A DNA stretch of 64,000 nucleotides. Origin: Paraburkholderia hospita (lineage in GTDB: Bacteria > Pseudomonadota > Gammaproteobacteria > Burkholderiales > Burkholderiaceae). The position numbers and the translations under genes are program-made. A model generated the notes under the pieces. That model had not been told where the DNA came from, ran no database searches, and saw only the letters and a list, made by a program, of their open reading frames with translations. Location of the stretch: the NCBI RefSeq assembly GCF_002902965.1, contig NZ_CP026109.1:310001-374000 (forward strand). Reading direction: 5' to 3'. Shown piece after piece: positions 19,381 to 28,723 of this stretch (position 1 is its first letter; every line of letters begins with the position of its first letter).

Positions 19381-19932
19381 TCAGGCAGCTCGTATGAACG
19401 ACAGTGACCGGTCGCCGACAAGCTTGCTCCCCGCTGCGTCGAGCTTTTTCATGAGCTCATTCTTGCGCGCAGCCAGCTTTACACCCAACGCGACGAGATC
19501 AATGCCGCTTTCGCGCAATTCCGGAAAGAGCTCGGACTCTTCCTCTTCGACGTGATGTTTTACGAGTTCGGACATCACCTTGAATGTCGCGTCAAAGCCA
19601 TCATCGCCTGGACGAAGCGAATCGAACTTCTCAATCAATGTCTTGACCAGGTAATGCTCGACGTATGCCTCGTCCACGTCAATCTCATCCTGTTTCTCGA
19701 GTGCCTTGTGCGCCGCCGGGTACAGAAGTTCCTCTTCGATAATCGCGTGCACCGTCAGTTCTTCGCATGCGCGCCGCGCCAGCGTGCCCTTTGCTTCCAG
19801 ATCGTCGTCCGCCGCCTTTTCGAACGCAGCGAAGATTTTCTCCACTGCGCGGTGATCCGCCTTCAGCAACGCGATCGCGGCCGGTGCGGCGGGGGCGTCA
19901 GTCGGTCTGCTTTTCTTGTCTTGCGTGTTCAT
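19381..19932 (-). CDS. Hemerythrin HHE-domain protein
   Basis: A 183-residue cytoplasmic protein with a hemerythrin-like domain from about residue 20 to 150. Iron-ligand motifs are KADHRAVEKIFAAFEKA, HAIIEEELLYPAAH, EHYLVKTLIEKF and HHVEEEESELFPELRE. ATG 19932 (MNTQDKKSRPTDAPAA) has GGGAGA upstream and is preferred over an upstream ATG of the same frame. The N-terminal 18 residues are Ala/Pro-rich and probably disordered; the C-terminal helix is lysine-rich. Unlike the protein at 10221 it has no membrane helix. Likely role: binding iron, oxygen or nitric oxide in stress. Confidence 0.9.
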   Translation of the reverse strand: MNTQDKKSRPTDAPAAPAAIALLKADHRAVEKIFAAFEKAADDDLEAKGTLARRACEELTVHAIIEEELLYPAAHKALEKQDEIDVDEAYVEHYLVKTLIEKFDSLRPGDDGFDATFKVMSELVKHHVEEEESELFPELRESGIDLVALGVKLAARKNELMKKLDAAGSKLVGDRSLSFIRAA

Positions 19933-20941
19933 TCGTATCTCCCTGAAATATGTGAGGAATTGCGTCGCTGCCATCGATATCCGGCCCCACGATCCGCATC
20001 AACATCCAGCAATGAGCGTTCCGCGACTCAGCGGTGCCGAAGTGTGGGCGCTCGCCCGCGTCGTACGGCGCCGCCCACGCGGCACGCGAAGGCGCACGAT
20101 TGCCTGGTGCGTCGTGAACCCGCCGATGTGACGGCACGTTCCCTGCTGCGGTCTCATGGGAACCCTCTCGCTTGTTGGGGTTGGTCCTGCAACACGGGGC
20201 CGCCCGGCCCATCCACACTCGAGCGCGCAGAACCGCAATGAAGACGATAAAGATCGCCCGGTTGCGCCCGACCCGGATCACGCGCGGCGAGCGTGAAACT
20301 CGTGAAAAGCCGAGGGCATGTCGTTCCCTGAGCAGGCATTAGCTTGAGATGGCCATCGCCGAAAAGCTGGGACCCATCGCGCTCGGTCCCGCGAACGCGC
20401 CCTATGCAATAGACCATCATCACGTGGCGACGGCACTCTGGCATGTCAGCGACACACGTGTCCCGGTCGTGCTGATAAGAGACCTGTCGTCTCTCACGAG
20501 GCGAAGTTCTGGCTCACCAGGGAAAACCACCGGTGGACTTACCCATATGATCGCGACGGTCGAAGGGTGGCGTTTGCAGACACGTACGAGCATGTGGGAG
20601 CTGGCGGACGACGAATTCCGCAGCCTCTCTGCATCCGCGCGCGACAGCGGCGGATAGGAAAAGACGGCCGTGCCGCTTGAAGAGTTCCGGTGGGCGGATT
20701 TCTTCAGGCATCGCCTGCCGCCACCCGCGACCGACGGAGATTTCGAATTGCGCGTCAGGAAGGCGGTCAAGCTCGCAAGAAGCAGGGCCGCACTCGGCCT
20801 GCCAAGCTACATCGGAGCGCCTGACTGACCTAACCACCAACCCTCGGCATCGGGCACCCGGCAGCGTATGGGTCAGCCAGGTGCTTGAGGCGCGGCAAAC
20901 CTGCCAGCCACCCGCGGAACCCGGCAGGCCAGGAGAACTTC
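19933..20941. other. No confident gene; short frames only
   Basis: About one kilobase. The best short frames are 20547-20657 on plus (MIATVEGWRLQTRTSMWELADDE) and a GTG frame at 20671-20829, but neither has a family or strong start. The final 12 bases hold the ribosome binding site AGGAGA (20931-20936) of the next gene. Confidence 0.35.
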
Positions 20942-21445
20942 ATGGACTTGATGACAGCGATATTTGGGGAAGGGCGAGAGCTTGATGCCGCGCAGATGAC
21001 GACATGCGCCGTCGCGGTCTTCTTCGCCACGCTTGTTCTGATTCGCGTATCGGGTCGGCGATCTTTCGGACAGCGGTCGCCCTTTGACTACGTGGTCGCG
21101 ATCCTGCTCGGAGCCACACTGAGTCGCATCATTGTCGGGGCATCACCCGCCATTCCTACACTGGCCGCGTCGCTGGCGATCGTGCTGATCCATCGCGCGC
21201 TGGCGTGGGCGTGTGTTCGCTCACCGGCCCTTGAGGCATTCGTCGTCGGGGCCGAAAGAGAGGTTTTTAGCGGCGGCCAGTTTAACAGCAGGCAGATGTC
21301 TGCGGCGCTCACCACCCGGACGGACGTATTGGAGACGGCGAGACAGACGCTTCATACCTGTGATCTGGATGAAGTGGAGTCAGCGATCGTCGAGCGCAAT
21401 GGGCAGGTAAGCCTCATCCACAAGAAGGCCCAGCGGGCAGAGTGA
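20942..21445 (+). CDS. DUF421/YetF-like membrane protein
   Basis: A 167-residue inner-membrane protein of the YetF (DUF421) family. It has hydrophobic segments at about residues 18-35, 50-68 and 72-92, with the family signature VSGRRSFGQRSPFDYVVAILLGATLSR, and then a small cytoplasmic domain (REVFSGGQFNSRQMSAALTTRTDVL and DEVESAIVERNGQVSLI). ATG 20942 is chosen because AGGAGA lies just upstream; the longer frame from 20885 has no family match. Function of the family is poorly known. Neighbours do not form an evident operon. Confidence 0.88.
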   Translation: MDLMTAIFGEGRELDAAQMTTCAVAVFFATLVLIRVSGRRSFGQRSPFDYVVAILLGATLSRIIVGASPAIPTLAASLAIVLIHRALAWACVRSPALEAFVVGAEREVFSGGQFNSRQMSAALTTRTDVLETARQTLHTCDLDEVESAIVERNGQVSLIHKKAQRAE

Positions 21446-21449
21446 CGCA

Positions 21450-21600
21450 GTGGGTGTCGAAGACGCAGAGCCACGCTATCTGGAAATTGATCCGACGTAC
21501 GTAGCCGCCCGTCGCAATCTGACTTTTCCGTTTGAGAAACGCGGCGACCCGCAGGGCCTGCTGGACATCTTGAGGCCTATCGGCGGCTCACCACCTGACG
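21450..21600 (+). pseudogene. TPR-repeat fragment
   Basis: The frame contains EIDPTYVAARRNLTFPFEKRG then GLLDILRPI, which resembles a tetratricopeptide repeat unit (xALEIDPxYVxAxxNLAxxxxxxG). Only about one repeat is seen, directly after the DUF421 stop. No convincing start or continuation. Confidence 0.35.
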
Positions 21601-21963
21601 GTTGTGTCGCGTATGACCGTGAGTTGAAAAAGAACTCCAATCTGCCGGTCTGGGCGCCTCGCATAAACGGACTGGTTACTTTCGCTGAACAGCAAACCAC
21701 CGCAAAGCTGCGCCACGCCGTCAGCGCTACGGCTTGCCATGAAGCCGCCGCATCAAGTTGCGGCATGATCAGCGGCGCCCGTTAAATCGGTACCCATGGT
21801 TGACGAAATCGGTTTCGACCGATGCTCCACGGTGGGATCGTTGCGCAAGCCGGCGGTCGAAGACTGGGTATCGCCGCCGCGATACGACACCGTGCTATCG
21901 TGGGAAGGACTGAAGGTGTCGTGCTCACACGCGTTGAGGTGCCGACGGGTGTGACCTACAGTC

Positions 21964-22329
21964 GTGGCGGCGCTGCACAACCTGAATGGACGGACCCGAA
22001 TAGTGGAAGACGCAACCAGGCGGTACATGCCGATCGTCGTGGAGTTCGATCCCGACTTCATACTCGTGTCGATGGAGATGTGGCGCAAATCGCTCGACAT
22101 GCAGATTCCCATTTCCGACGAATTCAAGATCCATTTCATGGAGAACCGTCGTCGGCTGCTGGAGGGATTCGTGATCACGGGCAAGGCCTGGAAGATCATC
22201 GTGCGCGACCTGAAGGCGGTTGACGAGCCTGCCGTGCTGGAGGACGTGCGTCTGGCTGTGCAGTCGTTTCTCAGCTGGGCCGAAGACGGTCTGAAGGCAC
22301 TGGATGATCTGACCCCAAATTGTTGCTAA
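21964..22329 (+). CDS. Duplicated unknown gene, intact copy
   Basis: A 121-residue frame matching the copy at 18514-18966. This copy keeps one frame to the end: after LEGFVITGKAW come KIIVRDLKAVDEPAVLEDVRLA and SFLSWAEDGLKALDD. The block MEMWRKSLDMQIPISDEFKI is nearly identical in both. It may be only the C-terminal part of a longer parent, because the N-terminus differs between copies and there is no clear ribosome binding site. The start GTG 21964 is a guess. Predicted soluble alpha/beta protein; no family recognised. Confidence 0.5.
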   Translation: MAALHNLNGRTRIVEDATRRYMPIVVEFDPDFILVSMEMWRKSLDMQIPISDEFKIHFMENRRRLLEGFVITGKAWKIIVRDLKAVDEPAVLEDVRLAVQSFLSWAEDGLKALDDLTPNCC

Positions 22330-22605
22330 TTGCTATTATGTTTAAAGTGCGTGGATGGTCATTAGAATAGCCGCGCACGCGCACTGAAGGGAAACGCACT
22401 GCTCTGACGTGAGCGCCATCGTTCCAAGGACTTGTTCCAATCAGCACCGGCTTTCTGGTGCCGTCGGGTCCATTCCTCTCGATTGTTCTGGGGACGTTTG
22501 AAGGTCGGTTCCGCGCTGACAACAGACGGCTGACGTTGCAGGTCACAAGAAATTCATGTCAAAACGTCGTTGCAGTCGTGAGGAAGCAAACGGAGGTCCG
22601 TCCTT

Positions 22606-23610
22606 CTATCGGATCCTGATGACAACCTTGCCCTTTGCATGTCCTGTTTCGACGTAAGCCAAAGCCTCTCGTGTTGACTCGAACGGGAAAGCCCGATCGA
22701 TCACAGGCCTGATCGCACCTGCTTCAATGAGCGACGCGATCTGACCTAGCTGGTCGCCATCGGCACGCATGAACAGGAACGAATAAGTGACGTCATGATG
22801 TTTAGCCGCCTTCCGGATGCGATAGCTTAGAAAGCGCATCGCCGTTTTCAGGAACCAGGAGGCGCCCATCTGTGCAGCGAAATCAGGATCGGGCGGACCG
22901 GCGATCCCGATGAGCTTGCCACCCGGCTTGAGCACTCGCAGTGACCTTTCGAGCGTATTTCCGCCCTGCGTATCCAGCACCACGTCGAAGTCTTTCAACG
23001 CAGCAGCAAAGTCATCTTTCCTGTAATCGATGACGATATCCGCACCGAGCTGCTTCATCAACCTGGCGTTCGCGGTGCTCGCTGTCGTCGCGACGGTCGC
23101 GCCCAGATGCTTCGCCAGTTGAATGGCAAAGGTGCCAACGCCGCCCGAGCCGGCGTGTATGAGCACCTTCTGCCCCTTCTTCAGTTGTCCTCGTTCGATC
23201 AGCGCCTGCCAGGCGGTCAAGCCCACCAACGGGATCGAAGCCGCTTCTTCCATGCTGAGCGCTTTGGGCTTGAGAGCCACCGCATCTTCCTTGATCGCGA
23301 TGAATTCCGCGAAAGTACCGATCCGATCTTTGGGTGGTCGCGCATAGACCTCATCGCCCGGCCTGAATCGTCGCACGCGCGATCCGACGCGGGCAACGAC
23401 CCCCGCCAGGTCGTTGCCCAAAATCAGCGGCAAGCGATAGGGCAGAATGAGCTTGAACTCCCCATCCCTGATCTTTGAATCGAGAGGATTCACACCAGCG
23501 GCGTGAATCTGGATCAACACGTCATCTTCACGCAGTTCCGGAACCGGCATATCGCCGGCTCGTACGCCATGCTTGCGTCCATATCGATCGACGACGAATG
23601 CCTTCATCAT
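22606..23610 (-). CDS. Zinc-free quinone reductase / NADP-dependent oxidoreductase (MDR)
   Basis: A 334-residue medium-chain reductase of the quinone oxidoreductase type. The N-terminal GroES-like part includes AAGVNPLDSKIRDG and LGNDLAGVVARVG. The Rossmann part has HAGSGGVGTFAIQLAKHLGA at about 150-170 and DVVLDTQGG. The C-terminus is GKVVIRIR. No catalytic zinc cysteines are present. Predicted to reduce quinones or enones with NADPH. The ATG pair at 23610/23607 has AAGGAAC upstream. It lies 39 bases after the SDR gene and in line with the TetR gene, so a three-gene unit is likely, with the reductase possibly induced by reactive electrophiles. Confidence 0.92.
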   Translation of the reverse strand: MMKAFVVDRYGRKHGVRAGDMPVPELREDDVLIQIHAAGVNPLDSKIRDGEFKLILPYRLPLILGNDLAGVVARVGSRVRRFRPGDEVYARPPKDRIGTFAEFIAIKEDAVALKPKALSMEEAASIPLVGLTAWQALIERGQLKKGQKVLIHAGSGGVGTFAIQLAKHLGATVATTASTANARLMKQLGADIVIDYRKDDFAAALKDFDVVLDTQGGNTLERSLRVLKPGGKLIGIAGPPDPDFAAQMGASWFLKTAMRFLSYRIRKAAKHHDVTYSFLFMRADGDQLGQIASLIEAGAIRPVIDRAFPFESTREALAYVETGHAKGKVVIRIR

Positions 23611-23649
23611 GGTTCCTTGTTAGCTTCCTGTTGTGTTAGGTAATAGCGC

Positions 23650-24459
23650 CTACGTTGCGAGCCGAAGGTCTTTGCGAGTGCCGGCGTCGACCAGGCCCGC
23701 AGGCGCAAATCTCCGTAGCAATCGCAGACGTCCGGCGAGTCCGCCGGCTGCATAGCGGAGTCTCGGGCGAGCCGCGAGGGCGGCCTGCAGCACAGTCTCG
23801 GCCACGACCTCGGGACCGTCGGCGCCCTCGACAACCTCCTTGACTCGTTTGTCTACGGACGCGCGCACCTCTCGGTACTCGTCGAGGGGAGCATCGGGCG
23901 CCACGAAGTTCGCATCAAAAGACGTCTTGATGTAGGCGGGCTCAATGACCGATACCCGGATGCCCATCGTGCGCAACTCGTGGTCGAGCGACTCCGAATA
24001 GCCTGCTACCGCATGCTTGGTGGCGGAGTACAACGCCATATAGGGCATGGGCAAGAAACCCAGCACAGAGCCGATGTTGATGATGCGGCCGCGACCTTGT
24101 CGGCGCATATGGGGCAATACGGCGCGCGTCGTGCGGACAATCCCGAAGAAGTTCGTATCAAAGATCGCACGGGCCTGGTCAAGCGAACTCTCTTCTGCTG
24201 CGGCGGGGGCGATGCCAAAGCCAGCGTTGTTCACCAGCAGGTCGATGCGGCCGTGCAGGCGCAGTACCTCATGGACAGCAGCTTCGACCGATGCTTTGCT
24301 GGTCACGTCCAGCGGCAGCATTTCGAACGCCCGCTGGCCGGCTTGCGTTCCGCGACGGCTGGCGCCGTAGACCTTGTACCCCGCCGTAGTGAGGCGGTTT
24401 GCCGTGGCTTCGCCGATGCCTGACGAGGCGCCCGTCACGATGGCTATTCCGCTTTTCAT
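23650..24459 (-). CDS. Short-chain dehydrogenase/reductase
   Basis: A 269-residue classical SDR. The cofactor motif TGASSGIGEATA is at residues 9-20, NNAGFG at about 87-92, a serine in NIGSVLGF, and the catalytic YxxxK as YSATKHA. It ends with a typical C-terminal substrate region. Oxidoreductase acting on an alcohol or ketone; substrate not deducible. ATG 24459 has GGAAGGAC upstream. Transcribed from the TetR gene side, with a 121-base gap that contains a perfect inverted repeat (24522-24545), a likely control site. Confidence 0.92.
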   Translation of the reverse strand: MKSGIAIVTGASSGIGEATANRLTTAGYKVYGASRRGTQAGQRAFEMLPLDVTSKASVEAAVHEVLRLHGRIDLLVNNAGFGIAPAAAEESSLDQARAIFDTNFFGIVRTTRAVLPHMRRQGRGRIINIGSVLGFLPMPYMALYSATKHAVAGYSESLDHELRTMGIRVSVIEPAYIKTSFDANFVAPDAPLDEYREVRASVDKRVKEVVEGADGPEVVAETVLQAALAARPRLRYAAGGLAGRLRLLRRFAPAGLVDAGTRKDLRLAT

Positions 24460-24521
24460 AATGTCCTTCCTTCCGATAGTGAGCAGTGTCTTTGCGTGGT
24501 TAGTCCAACGTGCACCCTGCG

Positions 24522-24545
24522 AAAATATGATGAACGTAATATTTT
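24522..24545 (-). promoter_or_regulatory. Inverted repeat, candidate TetR operator
   Basis: AAAATAT at 24522-24528 and its complement ATATTTT at 24539-24545 are separated by ten bases. The repeat lies between the TetR-family gene and the SDR gene, upstream of the SDR start, in otherwise GC-rich DNA. Binding by the TetR protein is inferred from position and symmetry. Confidence 0.5.
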
Positions 24546-24580
24546 AGGCCGAGCAAAGAACACACGTCGAACAAGCGGAT

Positions 24581-25177
24581 TTACTCGTCAGTGGGTGCGA
24601 ATTTCTTCAATGCGGCTTCCAGAAAACCGTCCGACAGCTTGGGGTCGTCGACGGCGCGCGCCAGCACCATGGTGCCGACCATGGTGGCAACGATCATCAG
24701 TGCCTGCTCATGCGCCCCCGGCTGGCCCCAATCAGGCAATTGGCGCGCAACGACATCGATCATCTCCTTGATGCGACGTGTAGCCGCACGCCGAACGACC
24801 GGCGCCTGGCGCGGCATCTCTGAGCCAAGAGCGGAGATCGGGCAGCCTGTCTCGATGCCCTCACGGTGCTCCTTCGACAGATAGGCGCGCAGCATCGACG
24901 GCAATGCCTGCTCCGGTGGCACAGTGGCGGCGATTTGCTCCGACAGGGCCACGGACTCGGCACCGGCCCGGTCAGCCGCTTCGGCGAGCAACACCTCCCG
25001 CGATGGAAAGTGCGCATAGAAGCCACCATGTGTCAGACCGGCCTCCTTCATGATGTCGGCCACGCCCGTCCCGTCGTAGCCGCTGCGCCGGATCGCACGC
25101 GCGGCAACCTCGACGATGCGTGCGTGCGTAATTTCCTTACGGCTCGGAGTTTTCCCGTTGAATGATGATTTTCGCAT
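24581..25177 (-). CDS. TetR/AcrR-family repressor
   Basis: A 198-residue regulator. The N-terminal helix-turn-helix reads ITHARIVEVAARAIRRSGYDGTGVADI then EAGLTHGGFYAHFPSREVLLAEA, the standard TetR_N pattern. The C-terminal ligand-binding part has GCPISALGSEM, a motif of the subgroup that often controls oxidoreductases. ATG 25177 (MRKSSFNGK) is taken; two ATG codons a little upstream (25192, 25189) are possible. The start region includes an ATGATG-CT-CATCAT palindrome (25176-25189) that could serve in self-control. It lies just upstream of, and in the same direction as, the SDR and quinone reductase genes and probably represses them. Confidence 0.9.
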   Translation of the reverse strand: MRKSSFNGKTPSRKEITHARIVEVAARAIRRSGYDGTGVADIMKEAGLTHGGFYAHFPSREVLLAEAADRAGAESVALSEQIAATVPPEQALPSMLRAYLSKEHREGIETGCPISALGSEMPRQAPVVRRAATRRIKEMIDVVARQLPDWGQPGAHEQALMIVATMVGTMVLARAVDDPKLSDGFLEAALKKFAPTDE

Positions 25178-25297
25178 GATGCTCATCATATACCACTTCG
25201 GCACAATTTGCTGCAGGAGGAATCCCGACGTGCACCAAGGGGGCTGCTACTCCGTCATGTGCCGTCGCGCCGGACAGTGTTGCCGATGGTCTGCAAG

Positions 25298-27073
25298 CTA
25301 TCCGACCCGAACCTCGGCTGTGTCCTTTAACACGGTCAATCGGGTACGCTGAAGCAGTGGATCCGCTGGTGCGATCCCGTTACTGTCGACCCGCTTCACC
25401 TTATTGAATACGACCACAAAGCGCCCCGGTGTCACCGTCGCCGACGCATATCCCTGGGCGTCGTGATCGACGTATCGAAGGTCTGGGTTGTTGGCTTTAA
25501 GAAAGTCGTCGAGCGCGGCTGGCGTGGCAACCAGCGGCGCGAGTGGTGTCCCTTCCCACGCTGCCTTGATATATGTATAGAAAGACGTGCTGCTGATCCC
25601 CGCGCAAACAAAGTCGACGAGCACGGGCTCGCCCTTCGAAAGATCCGGTTCATTCCGCACGACGCCGCATTGAAACGCGTGTAGATCGCCCGTGATCGCG
25701 ACGACATTGCGAATCGACTCCTCTCTTAGCCAGTCGAGCAACTCACGTTTGTGTGCCGGATAGCCGTCCCACGAATCGCAGTTGACTACCAGGCTCTTGT
25801 TCTGGCCACCGCTTCCCGAAGGCAGGTTCACCCATAGCCGGTTCAGCATGACTTCATTTCCCCAGACCTTCCACGTTGCAGGGGATGCCTTGAGCGTGTC
25901 TTTCCACCATTGTGTCTGGACGGGGCCAAGCATCGAAGGCGAGCGGCCGAGCTGGGCGGTGTCGAGTGTCTCGAAGCGTTGCAGGACACCTCGTTCGACG
26001 AAGTACCGTGAACCCGCCGCGTTGTCGCCATGAACCGGGTCGTTGCCACGGGCCTGTGCTATCGCGGCTGCGCTGACCACATGGCCGTCGCGATAAAGCC
26101 GTTCGTCTGTCATGACCAGATGCATCAGCGAACCAAAGTGGAAGTCGCGGTAAATGCGGATATTGTCGTATGCGCTGTTTTCGCCGACGAATTTGACGTC
26201 GCTCCAATCGACGGGCATGTATTCCGCCCATGCCTGGGTGGCATTGCGCCGACGCTGCGTTTCGCGCTTCTCTTCGTTGGTGTAGACCTGATGATCCTGC
26301 CAGCAATCGTCGGAGAATTCGTGGTCGTCCCAGATCGCGATCATCGGAAACCGGTGATGCACCGCCTGCAGCCGCAGGTCGGTCCGATAGGTTCGATAAA
26401 GCGTGCGGTAGTCATCGAGCGAGTCGGCGTAGATGCCTCCTCCCGGCATCGGCTGTCCGTCAGGCAGCTTTAGCGGCGGGTGCGCCCGTTCCGCCGGATC
26501 GGCAGTGCGCAAGCCGACTGCCTCGTAGATGTAGTCGCCAACATGTACGACAAAATCGAGATCGGCCTCGGCGGCCATTAGCGTCATCGCCTGCCAGTGA
26601 TTGACGCTCCAGTCCTGACAGGTGAGCCAGGCAAAGCGCACCCTGGTGTTGGCATCGGCGGGACCCGGCGCGGTACGGGACACACCGGTGGGGCTGATAT
26701 CGCTGCCAGCCACGAATCGATAGTAGTACGCGGTCTTTGGATGCAAACCTGTGACCTTCGCGCGGACCGTAAAATCGTGAGTGTGCAACGCACGCAACGG
26801 CACAGTGGCGACAGGCAGCGCGAAGTCCGGCTGAGTCGATACTTCGAGCCGCAAGGACACAGCTTTTCCATCACCTTGCGCGGCGACGCAGCGAGTCCAG
26901 AACACGATCGACTCATCCCGGGGATCGCCACTTGCAACGCCCTGTGCAAACACATAGTGGCCCTTGTCCGTCAACGCTTCCGTATCCGGCATGGACCGGC
27001 ACGCCGGGACCGTACCAGTTGCCACGGCAATCGTGAAGAACGTGGACGACTGCAGAAAATGACGGCGATCCAT
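25298..27073 (-). CDS. phoD: PhoD-type alkaline phosphatase D
   Basis: A 591-residue exported phosphodiesterase/phosphomonoesterase. The N-terminus MDRRHFLQSSTFFTIAVATG is a twin-arginine signal (RRHFL), ending near VPAC. An N-terminal Fn3-like PhoD_N domain follows (FAQGVASGDPRDESIVFWTR). The metallophosphatase core shows CQDWSVNHW, VVHVGDYIYE, WDDHEFSDDCW, WGNEVMLNR and ITGDLHAFQCG; the D, H and N residues of these blocks are metal ligands. ATG 27073 has GGAGGT upstream. Family members release phosphate from organic esters in the periplasm and use iron and calcium. It is apparently a single-gene unit; no Pho box was identified. Confidence 0.95.
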   Translation of the reverse strand: MDRRHFLQSSTFFTIAVATGTVPACRSMPDTEALTDKGHYVFAQGVASGDPRDESIVFWTRCVAAQGDGKAVSLRLEVSTQPDFALPVATVPLRALHTHDFTVRAKVTGLHPKTAYYYRFVAGSDISPTGVSRTAPGPADANTRVRFAWLTCQDWSVNHWQAMTLMAAEADLDFVVHVGDYIYEAVGLRTADPAERAHPPLKLPDGQPMPGGGIYADSLDDYRTLYRTYRTDLRLQAVHHRFPMIAIWDDHEFSDDCWQDHQVYTNEEKRETQRRRNATQAWAEYMPVDWSDVKFVGENSAYDNIRIYRDFHFGSLMHLVMTDERLYRDGHVVSAAAIAQARGNDPVHGDNAAGSRYFVERGVLQRFETLDTAQLGRSPSMLGPVQTQWWKDTLKASPATWKVWGNEVMLNRLWVNLPSGSGGQNKSLVVNCDSWDGYPAHKRELLDWLREESIRNVVAITGDLHAFQCGVVRNEPDLSKGEPVLVDFVCAGISSTSFYTYIKAAWEGTPLAPLVATPAALDDFLKANNPDLRYVDHDAQGYASATVTPGRFVVVFNKVKRVDSNGIAPADPLLQRTRLTVLKDTAEVRVG

Positions 27074-27193
27074 CGCGACCTCCGGCGATCCGGGAGCTTG
27101 TACTCACGGCGCGCTATTGGGCATTCATCGCATTGTCGTCACGGGTGGCAGGCTTCCATGCAGGCTCGCTCTGCCACCGTGGGGCGCACCCGT

Positions 27194-27514
27194 CTAGCGC
27201 TCTGGACGAAGAGGCTGAGTGAGCAGAGGCGATGGCCCCCAGATTTCGACGCTCATGTTCGTGACATGGCGGCGAGACTCGACCTCCAATGCCACCAGTT
27301 CTTCATGTTCCCGCGCGGCTTCCCAATCTGCAAGACGCTGCCATACGCTCGTCGCCCGCACCTGGGGCGATCCCAGCAGATTTCGGCTGGCATCGATCTC
27401 GACAAGGCCTGGGGCCCGCAGCAAGGCGGCGACCACTTTCTTCATCAGATCAGCATAGGCCTGCTGGTCAACGCCAGGCAGGAGATCATATTTCTGCACG
27501 ACTTTTATCGTCAT
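27194..27514 (-). CDS. Small ABM-like protein
   Basis: A 106-residue protein starting MTIKVVQKYDLLPGVDQQAY. The pattern (beta strand, KYDLLPGVDQQAYADLMKKVV helix, GLVEIDASRNLLGSPQVRATSVWQRLADWEAAREH) fits a dimeric ferredoxin-like fold of the ABM or EthD kind. No catalytic residue can be assigned. A second possible start lies four codons upstream at 27526. No strong ribosome binding site is seen. It is 68 bases after the DUF3303-like gene in the same direction, so they may be co-transcribed. Confidence 0.7.
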   Translation of the reverse strand: MTIKVVQKYDLLPGVDQQAYADLMKKVVAALLRAPGLVEIDASRNLLGSPQVRATSVWQRLADWEAAREHEELVALEVESRRHVTNMSVEIWGPSPLLTQPLRPER

Positions 27515-27594
27515 GATTGCACCCATTACTTGTTACACGTTGCAAAGCACCGCAGCCGGGCATCGCATTGATCGCATCGAGTCTGGTCTACACA

Positions 27595-27876
27595 CTACCT
27601 GGCGACAGTCTGGAAAACAGCGTTCAGATCGTCGTCCTCCACGACAGGTGTGATGTCCAGTTTCATCAGGTCGCTCCACATGTAGGCGAACTCAGTTACT
27701 TTCCTTAGGTCTTCGGCTTCGAGCAGATCGAAACCGCCGCTCAGATCCGCCCGGGTCCATCTGCCGAGCAACGTGACGCCCGTCGGCGGAAGACCGCCTG
27801 TCTTCCGGAAACGCTCGATGGCTTCTTCGCGAATGCGGGCGTCGGGTGCCCACGTGAACGTCAGCATGAACTTCAT
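27595..27876 (-). CDS. DUF3303-like protein
   Basis: A 93-residue protein starting MKFMLTFTWAPDARIREEAIER, with FRKTGGLPPTGVTLLGRW, SGGFDLLEAEDLRKVTEFAYMWSDLM and LDITPVVEDDD. This is the DUF3303 pattern, a small ferredoxin-like fold of unknown role. ATG 27876 is preceded by GAGGAGGT, an excellent ribosome binding site. Likely first gene of a pair with 27194-27514. Confidence 0.88.
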   Translation of the reverse strand: MKFMLTFTWAPDARIREEAIERFRKTGGLPPTGVTLLGRWTRADLSGGFDLLEAEDLRKVTEFAYMWSDLMKLDITPVVEDDDLNAVFQTVAR

Positions 27877-28723
27877 GATTACCTCCTCGGTACAAGTGTG
27901 GCGAGTTGCGCTTTCTTATACGGCGGACGGTAGCCAGTGGATGCAACGCGGGGATCGCATTTGCGTCAGGGCCTGGTCCTTGCGCGATGACGCCCCGGAC
28001 TCTCAGATGCGAGGCGTCGCTTGCGCCAATCTGGAAGTCGCGCCTGCAGGCTGTGTGCAGAGCGGTGGGCACGCGTTGCCCCTGTGCGATACTGCCTGAC
28101 GGGCCGAGGATAACGCCGGGTGTTAAGAATCGCAGGCATGCCTCAGGCTGGCTCGCCCTGGTACACCGTGCATTGCGTTCGTGAGCGAGGAAGCGCCGTT
28201 ATTTAGCGAACGCAACCGGGCGCGACCTCTCAAGCCGGCCAAAATCGGGTATTAGGACAACGAAGCGAATAGTCACTCGATCGTCCGCTTGACGGGGGCG
28301 GACCAGTCATTGGTGCCACGACAGCCAACGACAAGGTTGGGCGCTAAGCTAGGGCAACGTGCCCGGATGTCGTGGAAACGAAGTCTTGTGTCCGGTAAAA
28401 CCCGGCGCGGATTATCACCGCGAGAATTTGTGGGCGCCGCGCGGGGGAGTACAACGCAGCCAGAAATGAGCGCTCGGCCCGTTGTTCGAAGAAACGCCAC
28501 CTTTGGTGTGCCGGATCAGTGGTTCGCGGCAAGAGAGGAGCATCCAGCAGTTCGGCGCGCAATCCTGACATGTCAGGAACATGCCGTGCGCGCGTCGCGG
28601 CCACATAAAGCAGGCGCGTCCCGTCCTCGTCCAGCGTGAGCTGTCCATCGACCATTTCGAAACGAAAATCACTGACGACCTTTACGCGCTTTCATTCGAG
28701 GCCGTCGAAGGCCTGGCATGGCC
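27877..28723. other. Gap with one unrecognised minus-strand frame
   Basis: Nothing convincing from 27877 to 28343. From 28655 down to 28344 a minus-strand frame reads MVDGQLTLDEDGTRLLYVAATRARH then DMSGLRAELLDAPLLP. The LLYVAATRAR string looks like a UvrD/RecB helicase motif, but nothing else of such a helicase is present. It could be a small gene or a relic. Confidence 0.3.

Noticed and set aside
28344..28655. LLYVAATRAR string suggesting a UvrD/RecB helicase
   Set aside because: No other helicase motif is present in any frame nearby; a ten-residue match is too little.
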